Counted from the first letter of the stretch, positions 46,578-61,033 are shown. The stretch is DNA of 64,000 nt from Aliivibrio sp. EL58 (GCF_900312675.1 NZ_OMPC01000006.1:186001-250000), one strand, 5' to 3'. The notes: generated from the sequence alone by a model not told the origin. Numbers and translations: made by a program.

Positions 46578-46594
46578 TGGAATAAGAGGTTAGT

Positions 46595-47392
46595 GTGGGA
46601 AGAGTTATCTCGATTGCGAACCAAAAAGGTGGCGTAGGTAAGACAACAACAGCTGTAAATTTAGCTGCATCTATGGCTGCAACACATCGAAAAGTGTTAC
46701 TTATTGACCTTGATGCTCAAGGTAACGCCACTATGGCTAGTGGTGTTGATAAATACGATGTGGATGCAACTGCGTATGAGTTGTTGGTTGACGAAGTTCC
46801 TTTTGAAAAGGTCGTAATTGAGGAGACCTCTGGCGGTTATGATTTGATAGCAGCAAATGGTGATATCACCGCTGCTGAAATCAAATTAATGGAAGTGTTT
46901 GCGCGAGAGGTTCGCTTGCGCAACATGATCTACCCAATTCGTGGTAACTATGATTTCATCTTTATTGATTGCCCTCCTGCTCTAAATCTCCTTACAATTA
47001 ACGCCATGGCAGCATCGGATTCTGTATTAGTTCCTATGCAGTGCGAATATTATGCACTCGAAGGGCTAACCGCTTTAATTGACACTATTGGTAAATTGGC
47101 CGCTGTTGTGAATGCCGATTTAAAGATCGAAGGATTATTAAGAACCATGTTCGATCCTCGCAATCGTTTAGCCAATGATGTCTCTGATCAATTAAAAAAG
47201 CATTTTGGTGATAAAGTGTATCGGACTGTCATCCCTCGAAATGTGCGTTTAGCAGAAGCGCCTAGTCATGGTAAACCTGCAATGTATTATGATAAATACT
47301 CAAATGGTGCAAAAGCTTACTTAGCTCTTGCCGGAGAGATAATTCGCCGTGACGAAATGGAAAAAGAAAGGGAAACAGAAATTCATGGGTAA
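46595..47392 (+). CDS. parA: chromosome partitioning ATPase ParA
   Basis: Deviant-Walker ATPase that moves ParB-parS origins. It is 265 aa from GTG 46595, with AAGAGG 7 nt upstream. It begins with the P-loop NQKGGVGKTTTAVNLA, then DLDAQGNAT and FIDCPPALNLLTINAM. There is no N-terminal helix-turn-helix, as expected for the short chromosomal (Soj-type) class. It overlaps parB by 8 nt. Confidence 0.97.
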   Translation: MGRVISIANQKGGVGKTTTAVNLAASMAATHRKVLLIDLDAQGNATMASGVDKYDVDATAYELLVDEVPFEKVVIEETSGGYDLIAANGDITAAEIKLMEVFAREVRLRNMIYPIRGNYDFIFIDCPPALNLLTINAMAASDSVLVPMQCEYYALEGLTALIDTIGKLAAVVNADLKIEGLLRTMFDPRNRLANDVSDQLKKHFGDKVYRTVIPRNVRLAEAPSHGKPAMYYDKYSNGAKAYLALAGEIIRRDEMEKERETEIHG

Positions 47393-48275
47393 TAAACGTG
47401 GTTTAGGCAAAGGATTAGATGCGCTATTAGCAACAAGTTCACTGGCTCGTGAGAAACAAGCGAGTGCCGAAAAAAGTGAAACACTTTCAAAAGATACTCA
47501 ATTGGTTGAGCTGGGTATTCATCAGCTTAGTGCTGGACAATATCAACCAAGAAAAACAATGGAAGAAGACGCATTAGAAGAACTTTCAGCTTCCATTCGT
47601 TCTCAAGGAATTATTCAACCGATTGTTGTCCGCCAAGTTGCTGAACAACAATATGAGATCATTGCTGGCGAAAGACGTTTTCGTGCCGCAAAGAAAGCCG
47701 GCTTAAAACAGGTTCCTTGTGTTGTTAAATCTGTTGAAGATAAAGCGGTTATTGCGATGGCATTAATTGAAAATATTCAGCGTGAAGATTTGAACGTGAT
47801 TGAGGAAGCGCAAGCACTAGAGCGCTTACAGCAAGAGTTTGAATTAACTCATCAACAAATCTCAGAAGTCATTGGTAAGTCTCGTACAACGGTAACCAAC
47901 TTGTTGCGCCTTAATGCACTTACAAGTGAAGTTAAAAAACTGGTTGAACAGAAATTACTAGAGATGGGCCATGCTCGTGCGTTATTAGCATTAGAGAGCG
48001 AACAACAGATCGAACTTGCTCATTTGGTCATTGAGAAAAAGCTGACGGTTCGTCAAACTGAGCAAAAAGTAAAAGAGTTACTTGCGCCAGAAAAAGAAGA
48101 GCAACCTAAAGCTATTGATACCGAAATGATGGCGATTTCAGATAAACTATCATCAACACTTGGCTCAAAAGTAATGATAAGCCGAAATTCATCAGGTAAA
48201 GGCAAGGTAACGATTACCTTTGACGAGGCTCACAAATTAGAGCTACTAATCGCAAAGCTAGAAAGCGAAGTGTGA
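47385..48275 (+). CDS. parB: chromosome partitioning protein ParB
   Basis: parS-binding CTP-dependent clamp. From ATG 47385 (MGNKRGLGKGLDALL, 296 aa); the longer frame from 47349 lies in parA and is rejected. The N-terminal CTP-binding part has GQYQPRK, the GERRFRAAKKAG box and ALIENIQREDLN. The helix-turn-helix is HQQISEVIGKSRTTVTNLLRL, and the C-terminal dimer domain follows a charged linker. Its likely targets are the parS sites at 4374, 5874, 8563 and 16328. Confidence 0.97.
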   Translation: MGNKRGLGKGLDALLATSSLAREKQASAEKSETLSKDTQLVELGIHQLSAGQYQPRKTMEEDALEELSASIRSQGIIQPIVVRQVAEQQYEIIAGERRFRAAKKAGLKQVPCVVKSVEDKAVIAMALIENIQREDLNVIEEAQALERLQQEFELTHQQISEVIGKSRTTVTNLLRLNALTSEVKKLVEQKLLEMGHARALLALESEQQIELAHLVIEKKLTVRQTEQKVKELLAPEKEEQPKAIDTEMMAISDKLSSTLGSKVMISRNSSGKGKVTITFDEAHKLELLIAKLESEV

Positions 48276-48457
48276 TATAAAACAGTGTTTCAAAGTGAAA
48301 TCGTATTTTACGTCGTAAAAGTTACTGCATTGTTCTCATAAATGTAACTTTTTAATGCTATTTGATTGCATTCATATGGGTGCAACGTATAATTTTTGCA
48401 AAATCTTCGTCTTGTGTTGATTTATATCAAGGCAAAGATGCTTTAAAGGAAGAATAC

Positions 48458-49653
<1,196 letters not shown>

Positions 49654-49699
49654 TCTTAAATTTTTAATACAACTCTATCTATTCAATTGGAGAATATAA

Positions 49700-49957
<258 letters not shown>

Positions 49958-50013
49958 TCTAGCCTTTTGCTAATTGAATTTTTGTAGCTGATTCTTAACG
50001 AGGGGTAGCTGTT

Positions 50014-50484
50014 GTGAATATGAACGCAACTCTGCTTGGTCAAGCAATCGCTTTCGCACTGTTTGTTTGGTTCTGCATGAAATATGTATGGCCACCAATC
50101 ATGGAAGCGATCGAGGCACGTCAGAAGTTAATTGCTGACGGTTTATCTGCCGCTGAACGCGCAGCTAAAGACCTTGATTTGGCACAAGCCAATGCTTCTG
50201 ATCAACTGAAAGAAGCAAAGCGCGCTGCAACTGAGATCATCGAACAAGCGAACAAACGTAAAGGTCAAATTTTAGACGAAGCTCGTGAAGAAGCTCTGAC
50301 AGAACGTCAGAAGATTCTTACACAAGGTGAAGCTGAACTTGAATCTGAACGCAAACGCGCTCGCGATGAACTGCGTAAACAAGTTGCAACTCTGGCTGTG
50401 ATTGGTGCCGAGAAAATCTTGGAGCGTTCTATTGATGTAGAAGCTCAGAAAGATATTCTTGATAACATCACTGCGAAATTGTAA
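50014..50484 (+). CDS. atpF: ATP synthase Fo subunit b
   Basis: Peripheral-stalk subunit, 156 aa, with one N-terminal membrane helix ([22 protein letters not shown]) and a long charged coiled coil. I use GTG 50014 (MNMNAT) because it gives the same length and start as E. coli AtpF, with GAGG upstream; ATG 50020 is the alternative. It lies between atpE and atpH. Confidence 0.96.
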   Translation: MNMNATLLGQAIAFALFVWFCMKYVWPPIMEAIEARQKLIADGLSAAERAAKDLDLAQANASDQLKEAKRAATEIIEQANKRKGQILDEAREEALTERQKILTQGEAELESERKRARDELRKQVATLAVIGAEKILERSIDVEAQKDILDNITAKL

Positions 50485-50501
50485 GTAAAAGGGGCCAAGA
50501 T

Positions 50502-51035
50502 ATGTCGACAATGACAACCATCGCACGCCCCTACGCGAAAGCAGCTTTTGACTTTGCGGTCGAAAAGAATGAATTGGACCAATGGGTTCAAATGCTAACT
50601 TTTTGTTCAGAAGTCACAAAGAATGAAGACGTTGCTCAGTTACTTGATGGTGCTATTGCTCCAGAGAAACTGGCAGAAATCTTTATTTCAATTTGTGGTG
50701 AACAATTGAACGAGTTTGGACAGAACCTGATTCATGTAATGGCTGAAAACGGTCGTTTGAAGGTTCTACCTGATGTGTTAGATCAATATATCTTTTTAAA
50801 ACATGAGTTTGAAAAAATGATTGATGCTGAAGTCATTTCAGCAGTTGAACTAACAGAACAGCAAAAAGCTGACATTAGTGCCAAACTTGAAGCTCGTTTA
50901 GAGCGTAAAGTGAAGCTGAATTGTAGCGTAGATGAGGCCCTACTAGCTGGGGTCATAATTCGAGCCGGAGACCTAGTCATTGATAACTCAGCACGTGGTC
51001 GTTTGAACCGCCTGAGTGAAACATTGCAGTCTTGA
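50502..51035 (+). CDS. atpH: ATP synthase F1 subunit delta
   Basis: Links the peripheral stalk (subunit b) to the top of the alpha3beta3 hexamer. It is 177 aa and begins with [16 protein letters not shown], a family hallmark; the C-terminal part [22 protein letters not shown] is also conserved. A GGGG-type ribosome site precedes ATG 50502. It is followed by atpA after 13 nt. Confidence 0.96.
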   Translation: MSTMTTIARPYAKAAFDFAVEKNELDQWVQMLTFCSEVTKNEDVAQLLDGAIAPEKLAEIFISICGEQLNEFGQNLIHVMAENGRLKVLPDVLDQYIFLKHEFEKMIDAEVISAVELTEQQKADISAKLEARLERKVKLNCSVDEALLAGVIIRAGDLVIDNSARGRLNRLSETLQS

Positions 51036-51048
51036 TGGGGAATGGAGC

Positions 51049-52590
51049 ATGCAACTTAATTCCACGGAAATTAGCGATCTAATCAAACAACGTATTGAAA
51101 AATTCAACGTTGTAAGTGAAGCTCGCAACGAAGGTACAATCGTTTCGGTAAGCGACGGTATCATTCGTATCCACGGCCTTGCAGACGTTATGCAAGGCGA
51201 AATGATTGAATTACCGGGTGGCCGTTACGCGCTAGCACTTAACCTTGAGCGTGACTCAGTTGGTGCTGTTGTAATGGGCCCATATGCTAACCTACAGGAA
51301 GGCATGAAAGTAACAGGTACTGGTCGTATCCTTGAAGTACCAGTAGGCCCTGAAATGCTAGGTCGTGTTGTAAACACACTTGGTGAACCAATTGATGGTA
51401 AAGGCCCTATTGATACGAAATTGACTTCTCCAGTAGAAGTGATTGCACCTGGTGTAATCGATCGTAAATCAGTAGACCAACCTGTACAAACTGGCTATAA
51501 GTCAGTGGATTCAATGATCCCTATCGGCCGTGGTCAGCGTGAGCTAATCATCGGTGACCGTCAGACTGGTAAAACAGCAATGGCGATTGATGCGATCATT
51601 AACCAGAAAAATTCTGGTATTTTCTCTATCTATGTTGCGATTGGCCAAAAGGCATCAACAATTGCTAACGTAGTTCGCAAATTAGAAGAGCATGGTGCGC
51701 TAGCTAACACTATCGTTGTTGTTGCATCTGCTTCTGAATCTGCTGCGCTGCAATATCTTGCTCCGTATTCAGGTTGTGCGATGGGTGAATACTTCCGTGA
51801 CCGCGGTGAAGATGCTCTGATTGTTTATGATGACTTATCTAAACAAGCGGTAGCTTATCGTCAGATTTCTCTACTATTGAAACGTCCACCGGGTCGTGAA
51901 GCGTTCCCTGGTGATGTTTTCTATTTACACTCTCGTCTACTAGAGCGTGCTGCTCGTGTAAGCGAAGCGTATGTTGAGAAATTCACTAATGGTGAAGTGA
52001 AAGGTAAAACTGGTTCTTTAACTGCTCTACCTATCATCGAAACTCAAGCTGGTGACGTATCTGCATTCGTACCAACCAACGTAATCTCGATTACTGATGG
52101 TCAGATCTTCCTACAAGCAGAACTGTTCACCGCTGGTGTTCGTCCTGCAGTAGATCCAGGTATCTCTGTATCTCGTGTAGGTGGTGCTGCGCAAACTAAG
52201 ATCATTAAGAAACTGTCTGGTGGTATTCGTACTGCTCTTGCACAGTACCGTGAACTTGCAGCGTTTGCTCAGTTCTCATCTGATCTTGATGAAGCGACTA
52301 AAAAGCAACTTGATCATGGTGAGAAAGTAACTGAGCTAATGAAACAAAAGCAGTACGCTCCAATGTCTGTTTTTGATCAAGCTTTAGTTATCTTTACAGC
52401 TGAGAAAGGCTATTTGAATGATGTTGAGCTTTCTAAGCTTGCTGATTTCGAAGAAGCATTGCTGTCGTATGCTCGTGGTCAATTTGCCGATCTAGCAACA
52501 GAGATCGACTCATCGGGTGCTTGGAACAAAGAAGTTGAAGCTCAGTTTGTTAAACTGGTTGAAGACTTTAAAGCAACCCAGACCTGGTAA
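51049..52590 (+). CDS. atpA: ATP synthase F1 subunit alpha
   Basis: Non-catalytic nucleotide-binding subunit, 513 aa from ATG 51049 ([16 protein letters not shown]), preceded by GGGGAATGGAG. The frame open from 51016 overlaps atpH and is rejected. The P-loop is GDRQTGKTA (about residue 169); VSRVGGAAQ, which contributes the catalytic arginine near the interface, is intact. Confidence 0.98.
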   Translation: MQLNSTEISDLIKQRIEKFNVVSEARNEGTIVSVSDGIIRIHGLADVMQGEMIELPGGRYALALNLERDSVGAVVMGPYANLQEGMKVTGTGRILEVPVGPEMLGRVVNTLGEPIDGKGPIDTKLTSPVEVIAPGVIDRKSVDQPVQTGYKSVDSMIPIGRGQRELIIGDRQTGKTAMAIDAIINQKNSGIFSIYVAIGQKASTIANVVRKLEEHGALANTIVVVASASESAALQYLAPYSGCAMGEYFRDRGEDALIVYDDLSKQAVAYRQISLLLKRPPGREAFPGDVFYLHSRLLERAARVSEAYVEKFTNGEVKGKTGSLTALPIIETQAGDVSAFVPTNVISITDGQIFLQAELFTAGVRPAVDPGISVSRVGGAAQTKIIKKLSGGIRTALAQYRELAAFAQFSSDLDEATKKQLDHGEKVTELMKQKQYAPMSVFDQALVIFTAEKGYLNDVELSKLADFEEALLSYARGQFADLATEIDSSGAWNKEVEAQFVKLVEDFKATQTW

Positions 52591-52635
52591 TTCGTTGGTG
52601 GCCTGTAATGGGTCACCCGAAAACGGAGAGTAACG

Positions 52636-53502
52636 ATGGCCGGTGCGAAAGAAATTCGTAACAAGATCGGGAGTGTAAAAAGCACTCAAAAGATCACGAA
52701 AGCAATGGAAATGGTAGCCGCTTCTAAAATGCGTCGCTCGCAAGAGTCGATGTCAGCGTCTCGTCCATATGCTGAGACAATACGTAAAGTAATCGGTCAT
52801 TTAGCGCTTGGTAGCCTTGAGTATAAACATCCATACCTTGAGGAGCGCGAAGCTAAGCGCGTTGGTTACATTATTATTTCTAGTGATCGTGGTTTGTGTG
52901 GTGGCTTAAACATTAACTTGTTTAAAAAAGTCATGGCAGAAATGAAAACATGGTCAGAAGATGGTGTTGAAATTGATTTAGCCGTTATCGGTTCTAAAGC
53001 AACAGCATTCTTTAATAGTTATGGCGGCAACGTTATTGCTCAAAACTCTGGTCTAGGTGATAAACCTAGTTTAGAAGAATTGATCGGTACTGTTGGTGTG
53101 ATGCTTAAGAAATATGATGAAGGCCAGTTGGATCGCCTGTATGTAGTGAGTAATAAGTTCATTAATACAATGGTACAAGAGCCAACAATTGACCAATTAC
53201 TTCCTTTGCCTAAATCTGAAGATGAAGCAATGAAACGCACTCATTCTTGGGACTATATTTATGAGCCCGAGCCAAAACCATTACTAGATGCCTTATTGGT
53301 TCGATATGTCGAATCACAAGTGTATCAAGGTGTGGTTGAGAATTTAGCCTGCGAACACGTAGCGCGAATGATTGCGATGAAAGCGGCAACTGATAACGCT
53401 GGTGACATTATTGATGAACTGCAACTTGTGTATAACAAAGCCCGTCAAACGGCGATTACACAAGAGCTTTCAGAAATTGTTTCAGGCGCATCAGCGGTTT
53501 AA
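52636..53502 (+). CDS. atpG: ATP synthase F1 subunit gamma
   Basis: Central rotor shaft, 288 aa. The N-terminal helix [33 protein letters not shown] and the C-terminal [27 protein letters not shown] form the coiled coil, and DRGLCGGLN marks the Rossmann-like middle domain. It lies between atpA and atpD. Confidence 0.98.
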   Translation: MAGAKEIRNKIGSVKSTQKITKAMEMVAASKMRRSQESMSASRPYAETIRKVIGHLALGSLEYKHPYLEEREAKRVGYIIISSDRGLCGGLNINLFKKVMAEMKTWSEDGVEIDLAVIGSKATAFFNSYGGNVIAQNSGLGDKPSLEELIGTVGVMLKKYDEGQLDRLYVVSNKFINTMVQEPTIDQLLPLPKSEDEAMKRTHSWDYIYEPEPKPLLDALLVRYVESQVYQGVVENLACEHVARMIAMKAATDNAGDIIDELQLVYNKARQTAITQELSEIVSGASAV

Positions 53503-53508
53503 GCATAG

Positions 53509-54939
<1,431 letters not shown>

Positions 54940-54957
54940 GGCTGATTAGGAGGCGAT

Positions 54958-55380
54958 ATGGCAGCAATGACCTTTCACCTGGACGTTGTAAGTGCTGAGA
55001 AAAAATTATTCTCAGGACTTGTTGAAACGATGCAGGTGAGCGGAAGCGAAGGTGAACTTGGTATTTTCCATGGTCACGCACCGCTGCTGACCGCTATCAC
55101 GCCTGGTATGGTGCGTATTGTTAAACAACACGGTCACGAAGAGTACATTTATGTCTCGGGTGGCATGGTTGAGGTTCAACCTGGTTCGGCAACTGTTTTG
55201 GCAGATACCGGAATCCGTGGTGAAGACCTAGACGCAGCTAAGGCAGAAGAAGCTAAACGCAAGGCTGAGGAAAATATTAAGAATCAGCATGGCGACATTA
55301 ACTTCGCTCAAGCGGCCAGTGATTTGGCTAAAGCGATCGCACAGCTTCGAGTTATCGAACTGACAAGACGTTCGCGTTAA
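54958..55380 (+). CDS. atpC: ATP synthase F1 subunit epsilon
   Basis: Regulatory rotor subunit, 140 aa. The beta-sandwich part shows [28 protein letters not shown] and the [12 protein letters not shown] stretch; the helical C-terminus (from [17 protein letters not shown]) can insert to inhibit the enzyme. AGGAGG lies just before ATG 54958. It is the last gene of the operon and is followed by a terminator. Confidence 0.97.
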   Translation: MAAMTFHLDVVSAEKKLFSGLVETMQVSGSEGELGIFHGHAPLLTAITPGMVRIVKQHGHEEYIYVSGGMVEVQPGSATVLADTGIRGEDLDAAKAEEAKRKAEENIKNQHGDINFAQAASDLAKAIAQLRVIELTRRSR

Positions 55381-55394
55381 TCAAGCACCATTAG

Positions 55395-55430
55395 AAAGAA
55401 GGCGACCTATTTGGGTCGCCTTTTCTTTTT
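55395..55430 (+). terminator. terminator of the atp operon
   Basis: GGCGACC (55401-55407) pairs with GGTCGCC (55414-55420) around a six-base loop, followed by a T-rich tail. Confidence 0.88.
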
Positions 55431-55632
55431 TATCTAAGTATTCTTACTTATCTCTTACCCAAAGGGGCTGTTTTTAGCTTATAATTTAATCCGCATATTA
55501 ATCCCATTAATCATTACTTTGTATGTAACTCAGTAGTAAGTAATGGATTTAATATTTTGATTTCCACTAGCTAGGTAAATGCTATCGATGCAGAGTCGAT
55601 ATCAGTTAGCATAATAATAGAATGGGCTTTTC

Positions 55633-56991
55633 ATGAAATTCAGTGCAGTAATTTTAGCAGCGGGTAAAGGCACCCGTATGTACTCAAACAAACCTAAAGT
55701 GCTTCATACTTTAGCGGGCAAGCCAATGGCAAAGCATGTAATTGATACATGCGAAGGTCTTGGTGCTCAAAATATCCACCTAGTTTATGGTCACGGTGGT
55801 GATCAAATGAAAGCTGAACTAGGTGAAGAGCGAGTAACTTGGGTACTTCAAGCCGATCAACTAGGTACAGGCCATGCGGTTAACCAAGCAGCACCTGAAT
55901 TTTCTGATGATGAGAAAGTGCTAGTTCTATATGGTGACGTACCTTTGATCAGTGCTGAAACGGTCGAAAATTTACTAGACTCTCAACCAACAGGTGGTAT
56001 TGCACTACTGACCGTTGTTCTTGATAACCCTATGGGTTATGGCCGTATTATCCGTCGTAATGGCCCTGTAATCGCGATTGTAGAGCAGAAAGATGCAACG
56101 GAAGAGCAGAAGCTTATTAAAGAAATAAACACCGGCGTAATGGTTGCTACTGGTGGTGATTTAAAGCGTTGGTTAGCTGCATTAAAGAATGAAAATGCAC
56201 AAGGTGAATATTATCTAACAGATATCATCGCAGCTGCACATGATGAAGGTCGTGCTGTAGAAGCGGTACATCCTGTTAGTCCGATTGAAGTTGAAGGTGT
56301 GAATGATCGCGCTCAATTAGCTCGTTTAGAAAGAGCTTATCAATCAGCACAAGCACAAAAACTATTAGAGCAAGGTGTAATGCTTCGTGATCCAAGCCGC
56401 TTTGATCTTAGAGGATCTCTGCAGTGTGGTATGGATATTGAGATCGACGTAAACGTGATCATTGAAGGTAATGTAACGATTGGTGATAACGTCGTTATCG
56501 GAGCTGGTTGTGTACTGAAAGACTGTGAGATTGATGATAACACGATTATTCGTCCTTACAGTGTGATTGAAGGGGCTACTGTAGGTGAAGATTGTACGGT
56601 TGGTCCATTTACTCGCTTACGCCCAGGCGCTGAGCTTTGCAATGATGCTCACGTAGGTAACTTTGTTGAAGTGAAGAATGTTCGCCTTGGGGAAGGGTCT
56701 AAAGCGAATCATTTAACTTACCTTGGTGATGCTGAGATTGGTAAGCGTGTCAATGTAGGCGCTGGTGTGATTACGTGTAATTACGATGGTGCAAATAAGT
56801 TCAAGACTGTAATTGGTGATGATGTGTTTGTTGGCTCTGATAGCCAGCTTATTGCTCCAATTTCGATAGCGAATGGCGCGACGGTTGGCGCGGGCTCTAC
56901 AGTGACGAAAGATGTGGCTGAAAATGAACTTTACATTAGCCGAGCTAAAGATCGTCGTATTGCTAATTGGCAGCGTCCAACAAAAAAATAG
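55633..56991 (+). CDS. glmU: bifunctional GlmU (GlcN-1-P acetyltransferase / GlcNAc-1-P uridylyltransferase)
   Basis: Makes UDP-GlcNAc, the precursor of peptidoglycan and LPS, in two steps. It is 452 aa. The N-terminal pyrophosphorylase domain has [13 protein letters not shown] and LYGDVPL. The C-terminal left-handed beta-helix acetyltransferase (from about residue 250) shows hexapeptide repeats, RPGAEL and [13 protein letters not shown]. It follows the atp operon, as in E. coli, but as a separate transcript. Confidence 0.97.
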   Translation: MKFSAVILAAGKGTRMYSNKPKVLHTLAGKPMAKHVIDTCEGLGAQNIHLVYGHGGDQMKAELGEERVTWVLQADQLGTGHAVNQAAPEFSDDEKVLVLYGDVPLISAETVENLLDSQPTGGIALLTVVLDNPMGYGRIIRRNGPVIAIVEQKDATEEQKLIKEINTGVMVATGGDLKRWLAALKNENAQGEYYLTDIIAAAHDEGRAVEAVHPVSPIEVEGVNDRAQLARLERAYQSAQAQKLLEQGVMLRDPSRFDLRGSLQCGMDIEIDVNVIIEGNVTIGDNVVIGAGCVLKDCEIDDNTIIRPYSVIEGATVGEDCTVGPFTRLRPGAELCNDAHVGNFVEVKNVRLGEGSKANHLTYLGDAEIGKRVNVGAGVITCNYDGANKFKTVIGDDVFVGSDSQLIAPISIANGATVGAGSTVTKDVAENELYISRAKDRRIANWQRPTKK

Positions 56992-57036
56992 TTAATATTT
57001 AAATGCTTATTCCTATTTTTATAGGGATTTATTCAT

Positions 57037-57067
57037 AAAAAAAGAAGCGATTATAGCTTCTTTTTTT
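57037..57067. terminator. bidirectional terminator downstream of glmU
   Basis: AAAAAAAGAAGC and GCTTCTTTTTTT pair around GATTATA between convergent glmU and the cold-shock gene. Confidence 0.85.
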
Positions 57068-57100
57068 GTATCTGAAATTTGATACTACAAATGACAGGCA

Positions 57101-57128
57101 AAAAAAATGCCGACCGAAGTCAGCATTT
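57101..57128 (-). terminator. terminator of the cold-shock gene
   Basis: On the minus strand ATGCTGAC pairs with GTCGGCAT around the stable loop TTCG, followed by T7. Confidence 0.85.
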
Positions 57129-57152
57129 AAAAATTTTATTCGAAAATTCGAA

Positions 57153-57362
57153 TTAAGCTGGAGTAACGTCTGCAGCTTGTGGGCCTTTTTGACCTTGTTC
57201 AACAGTGAAAGTTACCGCTTGGCCTTCTTTCAGAGTTTTGAAACCTTCAGTTGCGATAGCACGGAAGTGAACGAATACGTCAGCGCCGCCGTTATCTTGA
57301 GTAATGAAACCGAAACCTTTCTCTTCGTTGAACCACTTAACGATACCAGTTGATTTAGACAT
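57153..57362 (-). CDS. CspA-family cold-shock protein
   Basis: Single-stranded nucleic-acid binding beta-barrel of 69 aa. RNP1 (KGFGFI) and RNP2 (VFVHF) are intact, framed by [11 protein letters not shown] and the GPQAADVTP end. It is of the CspA/CspD size class; the member cannot be named with certainty. It has a long leader with no competing gene: about 275 bp of AT-rich DNA to the ilvA end, including a perfect palindrome TTCGCATAATGCGAA at 57393-57407. Such leaders control cold induction in the family. Confidence 0.92.
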   Translation of the reverse strand: MSKSTGIVKWFNEEKGFGFITQDNGGADVFVHFRAIATEGFKTLKEGQAVTFTVEQGQKGPQAADVTPA

Positions 57363-57597
57363 AATAAATCCTAATTTTTTTTAATTAAATAATTCGCATA
57401 ATGCGAAGTTGTAGCCATAAAGAATTATTTATTGAGGTAAAACATATGTATAAAAAGCTTCAAGCATAACTGGTAAAGCAGTATAACGAAGGTTTCAAAA
57501 GCATAATATTACAGATAAATAGGTCTGTTTACAGGCCGAGAAAAATAATAGCATTTTTTAAACGATTGTATAGCAGAATTTCAAAAATGAATGAAAA

Positions 57598-57620
57598 TAA
57601 GGCTAAAAAAATAGTAGCCT
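57598..57620 (-). terminator. possible weak terminator of the ilv operon
   Basis: AAGGCTA and TAGCCTT pair around an A-rich loop about 20 bp beyond the ilvA stop; the T tail on the minus strand is short. Confidence 0.45.
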
Positions 57621-57638
57621 TACAAATGCCATACGCTA

Positions 57639-59171
57639 TTAAGATAAAAAGAACTTATAAGCTGGATTATCAGTTTCATCTTTGCATCGATAACCTAATT
57701 CCTCTAGATGTTTAGAGAAAACAAGGAGATCAGAATCATCTAATTCAAAGCCACACAAAACACGTCCATAATCAGCCCCGTGATTTCGGTAATTGAATAA
57801 ACTGATATTCCAATGAGTGCCTAATGTACTGAGAAATTTGACTAGGGCACCAGGATATTCTGGAAATTCAAAACTGTATAATCGTTCTTTCAATGGCTTA
57901 GAGGGTTTACCTCCTATCATGTAGCGAATATGAAGCTTTGCCATTTCATTATCAGAGAGATCAACAACAGGGTATTCATTCTGTTGTAAGTCATTAATAA
58001 TGTTATTGAGCTCTTCTTGTCCCTCTTGTAAGCGGACACCAACAAAGATGTTTGCTAGTTTATTGTCGTTGTATCGATAGTTAAACTCAGTAACGGCTCG
58101 GCCACCAATTAAATTGCAGAATTCAAAAAAAGCACCTTGGCGTTCAGGGATCGTGACAGCTAATAAACCTTCTCTTTTCTCACCAAGTTCACAACGTTCA
58201 GAAACGTAGCGTAAGCCATGGAAGTTAGTGTTTGCACCAGAAAGTACAGCCCCAAGTTGCTTGTTGTTAAGTTGGTTTTTATCAGCAAATTTTTTCAAAC
58301 CTGCTAATGCTAATGCACCTGATGGTTCAGCAATCGCACGAGTGTCTTCAAAAATATCTTTGACGGCGGCACAGATTTCATCGCTAGAAACGGTGATATG
58401 GCCATCAAGATATTTTTGGCATAAACGGAAGGTTTCATCACCAATACGTTTAACGGCAACACCATCGGCGAACATACTTACTTGATCCAGTATTACTGGT
58501 TCTCCTGCATCTAATGCGGCTTTTAAGCAGGCTGAGTCTTCAGGTTCAACGGCGATTACTTTAATTTCTGGCATTAATTGTTTGATAAGAACGGCAACAC
58601 CAGCGGCTAAGCCACCACCACCGACAGGAACAAAAATATAATCTAAATGCCCATTTTGTTGCAGCATTTCCATTCCTATCGTTCCCTGCCCTGCAATCAC
58701 TAAAGGATGATCAAATGGAGGAACAAAGGTATAGCCGTGAAGCTCAGATAAACGCTCTGCTTCGGCTTTTGCTTCATCGAAGTTACGGCCGTGAAGAATG
58801 ACTCGGCCACCAAACCCTTTCACCGCTTCTACTTTGATGTCAGGGGTTGTTTTTGGCATAACGATGGTGGTTTGGATCCCAAGCTTAGTGCCTGAAAGCG
58901 CCATACCTTGAGCATGATTACCTGCAGAAGCTGCAATAACGCCAGCTTGCTTCTGTTCTTCAGTTAAGTTTGCCACCATATTGTAAGCACCACGAAGCTT
59001 AAATGAGTGAACCGGTTGGCGATCCTCTCGCTTTAACTGTACGTGATTATTAAGTCGTTCCGATAAACGTGGCATCCCTTGAAGTGGCGTAACAGTGGCA
59101 ACTTCATAGATGGGGGCTCGTAAGATCTGACGCAGATATTCTGCGCCAGTTTGATTAGAAGGTGTTGTCAT
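57639..59171 (-). CDS. ilvA: threonine deaminase IlvA (biosynthetic)
   Basis: PLP enzyme converting threonine to 2-ketobutyrate, the committed step of isoleucine synthesis. It is 510 aa. The PLP lysine is in HSFKLRGAYN (about residue 58) and the phosphate loop is VGGGGLAAG. Two C-terminal ACT-like domains (from about residue 330) mark the Ile/Val-regulated biosynthetic form rather than the short catabolic one. It is the last gene of ilvGMDA, 5 nt after ilvD. Confidence 0.96.
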   Translation of the reverse strand: MTTPSNQTGAEYLRQILRAPIYEVATVTPLQGMPRLSERLNNHVQLKREDRQPVHSFKLRGAYNMVANLTEEQKQAGVIAASAGNHAQGMALSGTKLGIQTTIVMPKTTPDIKVEAVKGFGGRVILHGRNFDEAKAEAERLSELHGYTFVPPFDHPLVIAGQGTIGMEMLQQNGHLDYIFVPVGGGGLAAGVAVLIKQLMPEIKVIAVEPEDSACLKAALDAGEPVILDQVSMFADGVAVKRIGDETFRLCQKYLDGHITVSSDEICAAVKDIFEDTRAIAEPSGALALAGLKKFADKNQLNNKQLGAVLSGANTNFHGLRYVSERCELGEKREGLLAVTIPERQGAFFEFCNLIGGRAVTEFNYRYNDNKLANIFVGVRLQEGQEELNNIINDLQQNEYPVVDLSDNEMAKLHIRYMIGGKPSKPLKERLYSFEFPEYPGALVKFLSTLGTHWNISLFNYRNHGADYGRVLCGFELDDSDLLVFSKHLEELGYRCKDETDNPAYKFFLS

Positions 59172-59176
59172 AAGCC

Positions 59177-61033
59177 TTATCCTTCTAACTTAGATTTATC
59201 ACGTACTGCGCCTTTGTCTGCACTGGTTGCCATACTTGCGTACGCTTTTAGTGCAAAAGAAACTTCACGTTGGCGATTTACTGGTTTCCAGCCTAATTGG
59301 TCTTGTTTCACTCGACGATCAGCCAGTTCAGATTCTGAAACATCAAGAGTAATAGAGCGACTTGGGATATCGATGGTAATGATGTCGCCAGTATTTACTA
59401 AACCAATAGTACCACCACTGGCTGCTTCTGGTGAGGCGTGACCAATAGAGAGACCTGATGTGCCACCAGAGAATCGGCCATCAGTAAGAAGTGCACAAGC
59501 TTTGCCTAATCCCATGGATTTTAAATAAGTGGTTGGGTACAGCATTTCTTGCATTCCCGGACCACCTTTAGGGCCTTCATAGCGAATAACGACAACATCA
59601 CCGGCTTTTACTTTGCCACCTAAGATGCTTTCTACTGCACTGTCTTGGCTTTCAAATACAATGGCTGGACCTTGGAATTTAAGGTTATCTTCATCAACAC
59701 CAGCTGTTTTTACAATACATCCATCAACAGCGATATTACCAGAAAGAACGGCTAGACCACCCTCTTGGCTAAAGGCATTTTCTTTGGTGCGAATACAGCC
59801 ATTTTCACGGTCATCATCAAGACGATCCCAACGACAATCTTGTGAGAAAGCTTTAGTGGTTCGAATGCCAGCAGGACCAGCACGGAAAAATTTAAGTACC
59901 GCTTCATCTTCGGTTTGCATGATGTCGTATTGAGCCAGTTGCTCTTTCATCGTTAAGCCAAGCACGGTATTGGTATCACTATTAAGTAGATTTGCTCGAT
60001 CTAGCTCGCCAAGGATAGCCATTACTCCACCTGCACGGTGAACGTCTTCCATGTGATATTTTGGTGTTGAAGGGGCTACTTTACATAGATGAGGTACTCG
60101 ACGAGACATCTCATCAATATCATCCATATCAAAATCTATTTCGCCTTCTTGAGCGGATGCGATTAGGTGAAGAACCGTATTACTTGAACCACCCATCGCA
60201 ATATCTAGCGCCATTGCATTTTCAAATGCTGCTTTGTTGGCAATATTGCGTGGCAGAGCGGAATCATCACCTTGCTCGTAATAGCGTTTAGTTAGAGTCA
60301 CGATACGTCTACCTGCATTGATAAACAGTTCCTCTCGATCGGCGTGAGTAGCAAGCATTGAGCCGTTACCTGGTTGAGATAATCCTAGTGCCTCGGTTAA
60401 ACAGTTCATTGAGTTAGCAGTAAACATACCTGAACATGAACCACAGGTTGGACACGCAGAACGCTCTACTTGTTCACTTTGTTCATCTGAAATCGTTGGA
60501 TCGGCGCCTTGGATCATCGCATCGACTAGATCAAGCTTGATGATTTGATCTGAAAGCTTAGTCTTACCTGCTTCCATTGGGCCACCAGAAACAAAGATCA
60601 CCGGAATGTTAAGGCGCATTGCTGCCATCATCATTCCCGGAGTGATTTTGTCACAGTTAGAGATACATACCATTGCATCGGCACAGTGAGCATTAACCAT
60701 GTATTCAACTGAATCAGCAATAAGTTCACGTGATGGTAGAGAATAAAGCATGCCACCGTGACCCATTGCAATACCATCATCAACCGCAATGGTATTAAAT
60801 TCTTTAGCGATACCGCCTGCTTTTTCAATTTCACCAGCAACCAATTGTCCCATGTCTTTTAGATGAACATGACCCGGAACAAATTGGGTAAATGAGTTAA
60901 CCACGGCAATGATAGGTTTACCAAAATCTTCTTCTTTTACGCCAGTTGCGCGCCATAGTGCGCGAGCTCCAGCCATGTTACGACCATGAGTTGTGGTGGC
61001 TGAACGGTATCTGTTTTTAGGTGCTGTAGGCAT
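59177..61033 (-). CDS. ilvD: dihydroxyacid dehydratase IlvD
   Basis: Iron-sulfur dehydratase giving the 2-keto acids of valine and isoleucine. It is 618 aa from ATG 61033 ([19 protein letters not shown]); a frame open to 61105 overlaps ilvM. Cluster cysteines lie in [10 protein letters not shown] and [17 protein letters not shown], and the C-terminal [11 protein letters not shown] motif is intact. It follows ilvM by only 26 nt, so there is no room for the ilvE gene usually found here. Confidence 0.97.
   Translation of the reverse strand: MPTAPKNRYRSATTTHGRNMAGARALWRATGVKEEDFGKPIIAVVNSFTQFVPGHVHLKDMGQLVAGEIEKAGGIAKEFNTIAVDDGIAMGHGGMLYSLPSRELIADSVEYMVNAHCADAMVCISNCDKITPGMMMAAMRLNIPVIFVSGGPMEAGKTKLSDQIIKLDLVDAMIQGADPTISDEQSEQVERSACPTCGSCSGMFTANSMNCLTEALGLSQPGNGSMLATHADREELFINAGRRIVTLTKRYYEQGDDSALPRNIANKAAFENAMALDIAMGGSSNTVLHLIASAQEGEIDFDMDDIDEMSRRVPHLCKVAPSTPKYHMEDVHRAGGVMAILGELDRANLLNSDTNTVLGLTMKEQLAQYDIMQTEDEAVLKFFRAGPAGIRTTKAFSQDCRWDRLDDDRENGCIRTKENAFSQEGGLAVLSGNIAVDGCIVKTAGVDEDNLKFQGPAIVFESQDSAVESILGGKVKAGDVVVIRYEGPKGGPGMQEMLYPTTYLKSMGLGKACALLTDGRFSGGTSGLSIGHASPEAASGGTIGLVNTGDIITIDIPSRSITLDVSESELADRRVKQDQLGWKPVNRQREVSFALKAYASMATSADKGAVRDKSKLEG

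Noticed and set aside
48286-48301. parS-like sequence TGTTTCAAAGTGAAAT behind parB
   Set aside because: The two halves are shifted by one base and the central CACGTG is missing, so ParB recognition is unlikely.
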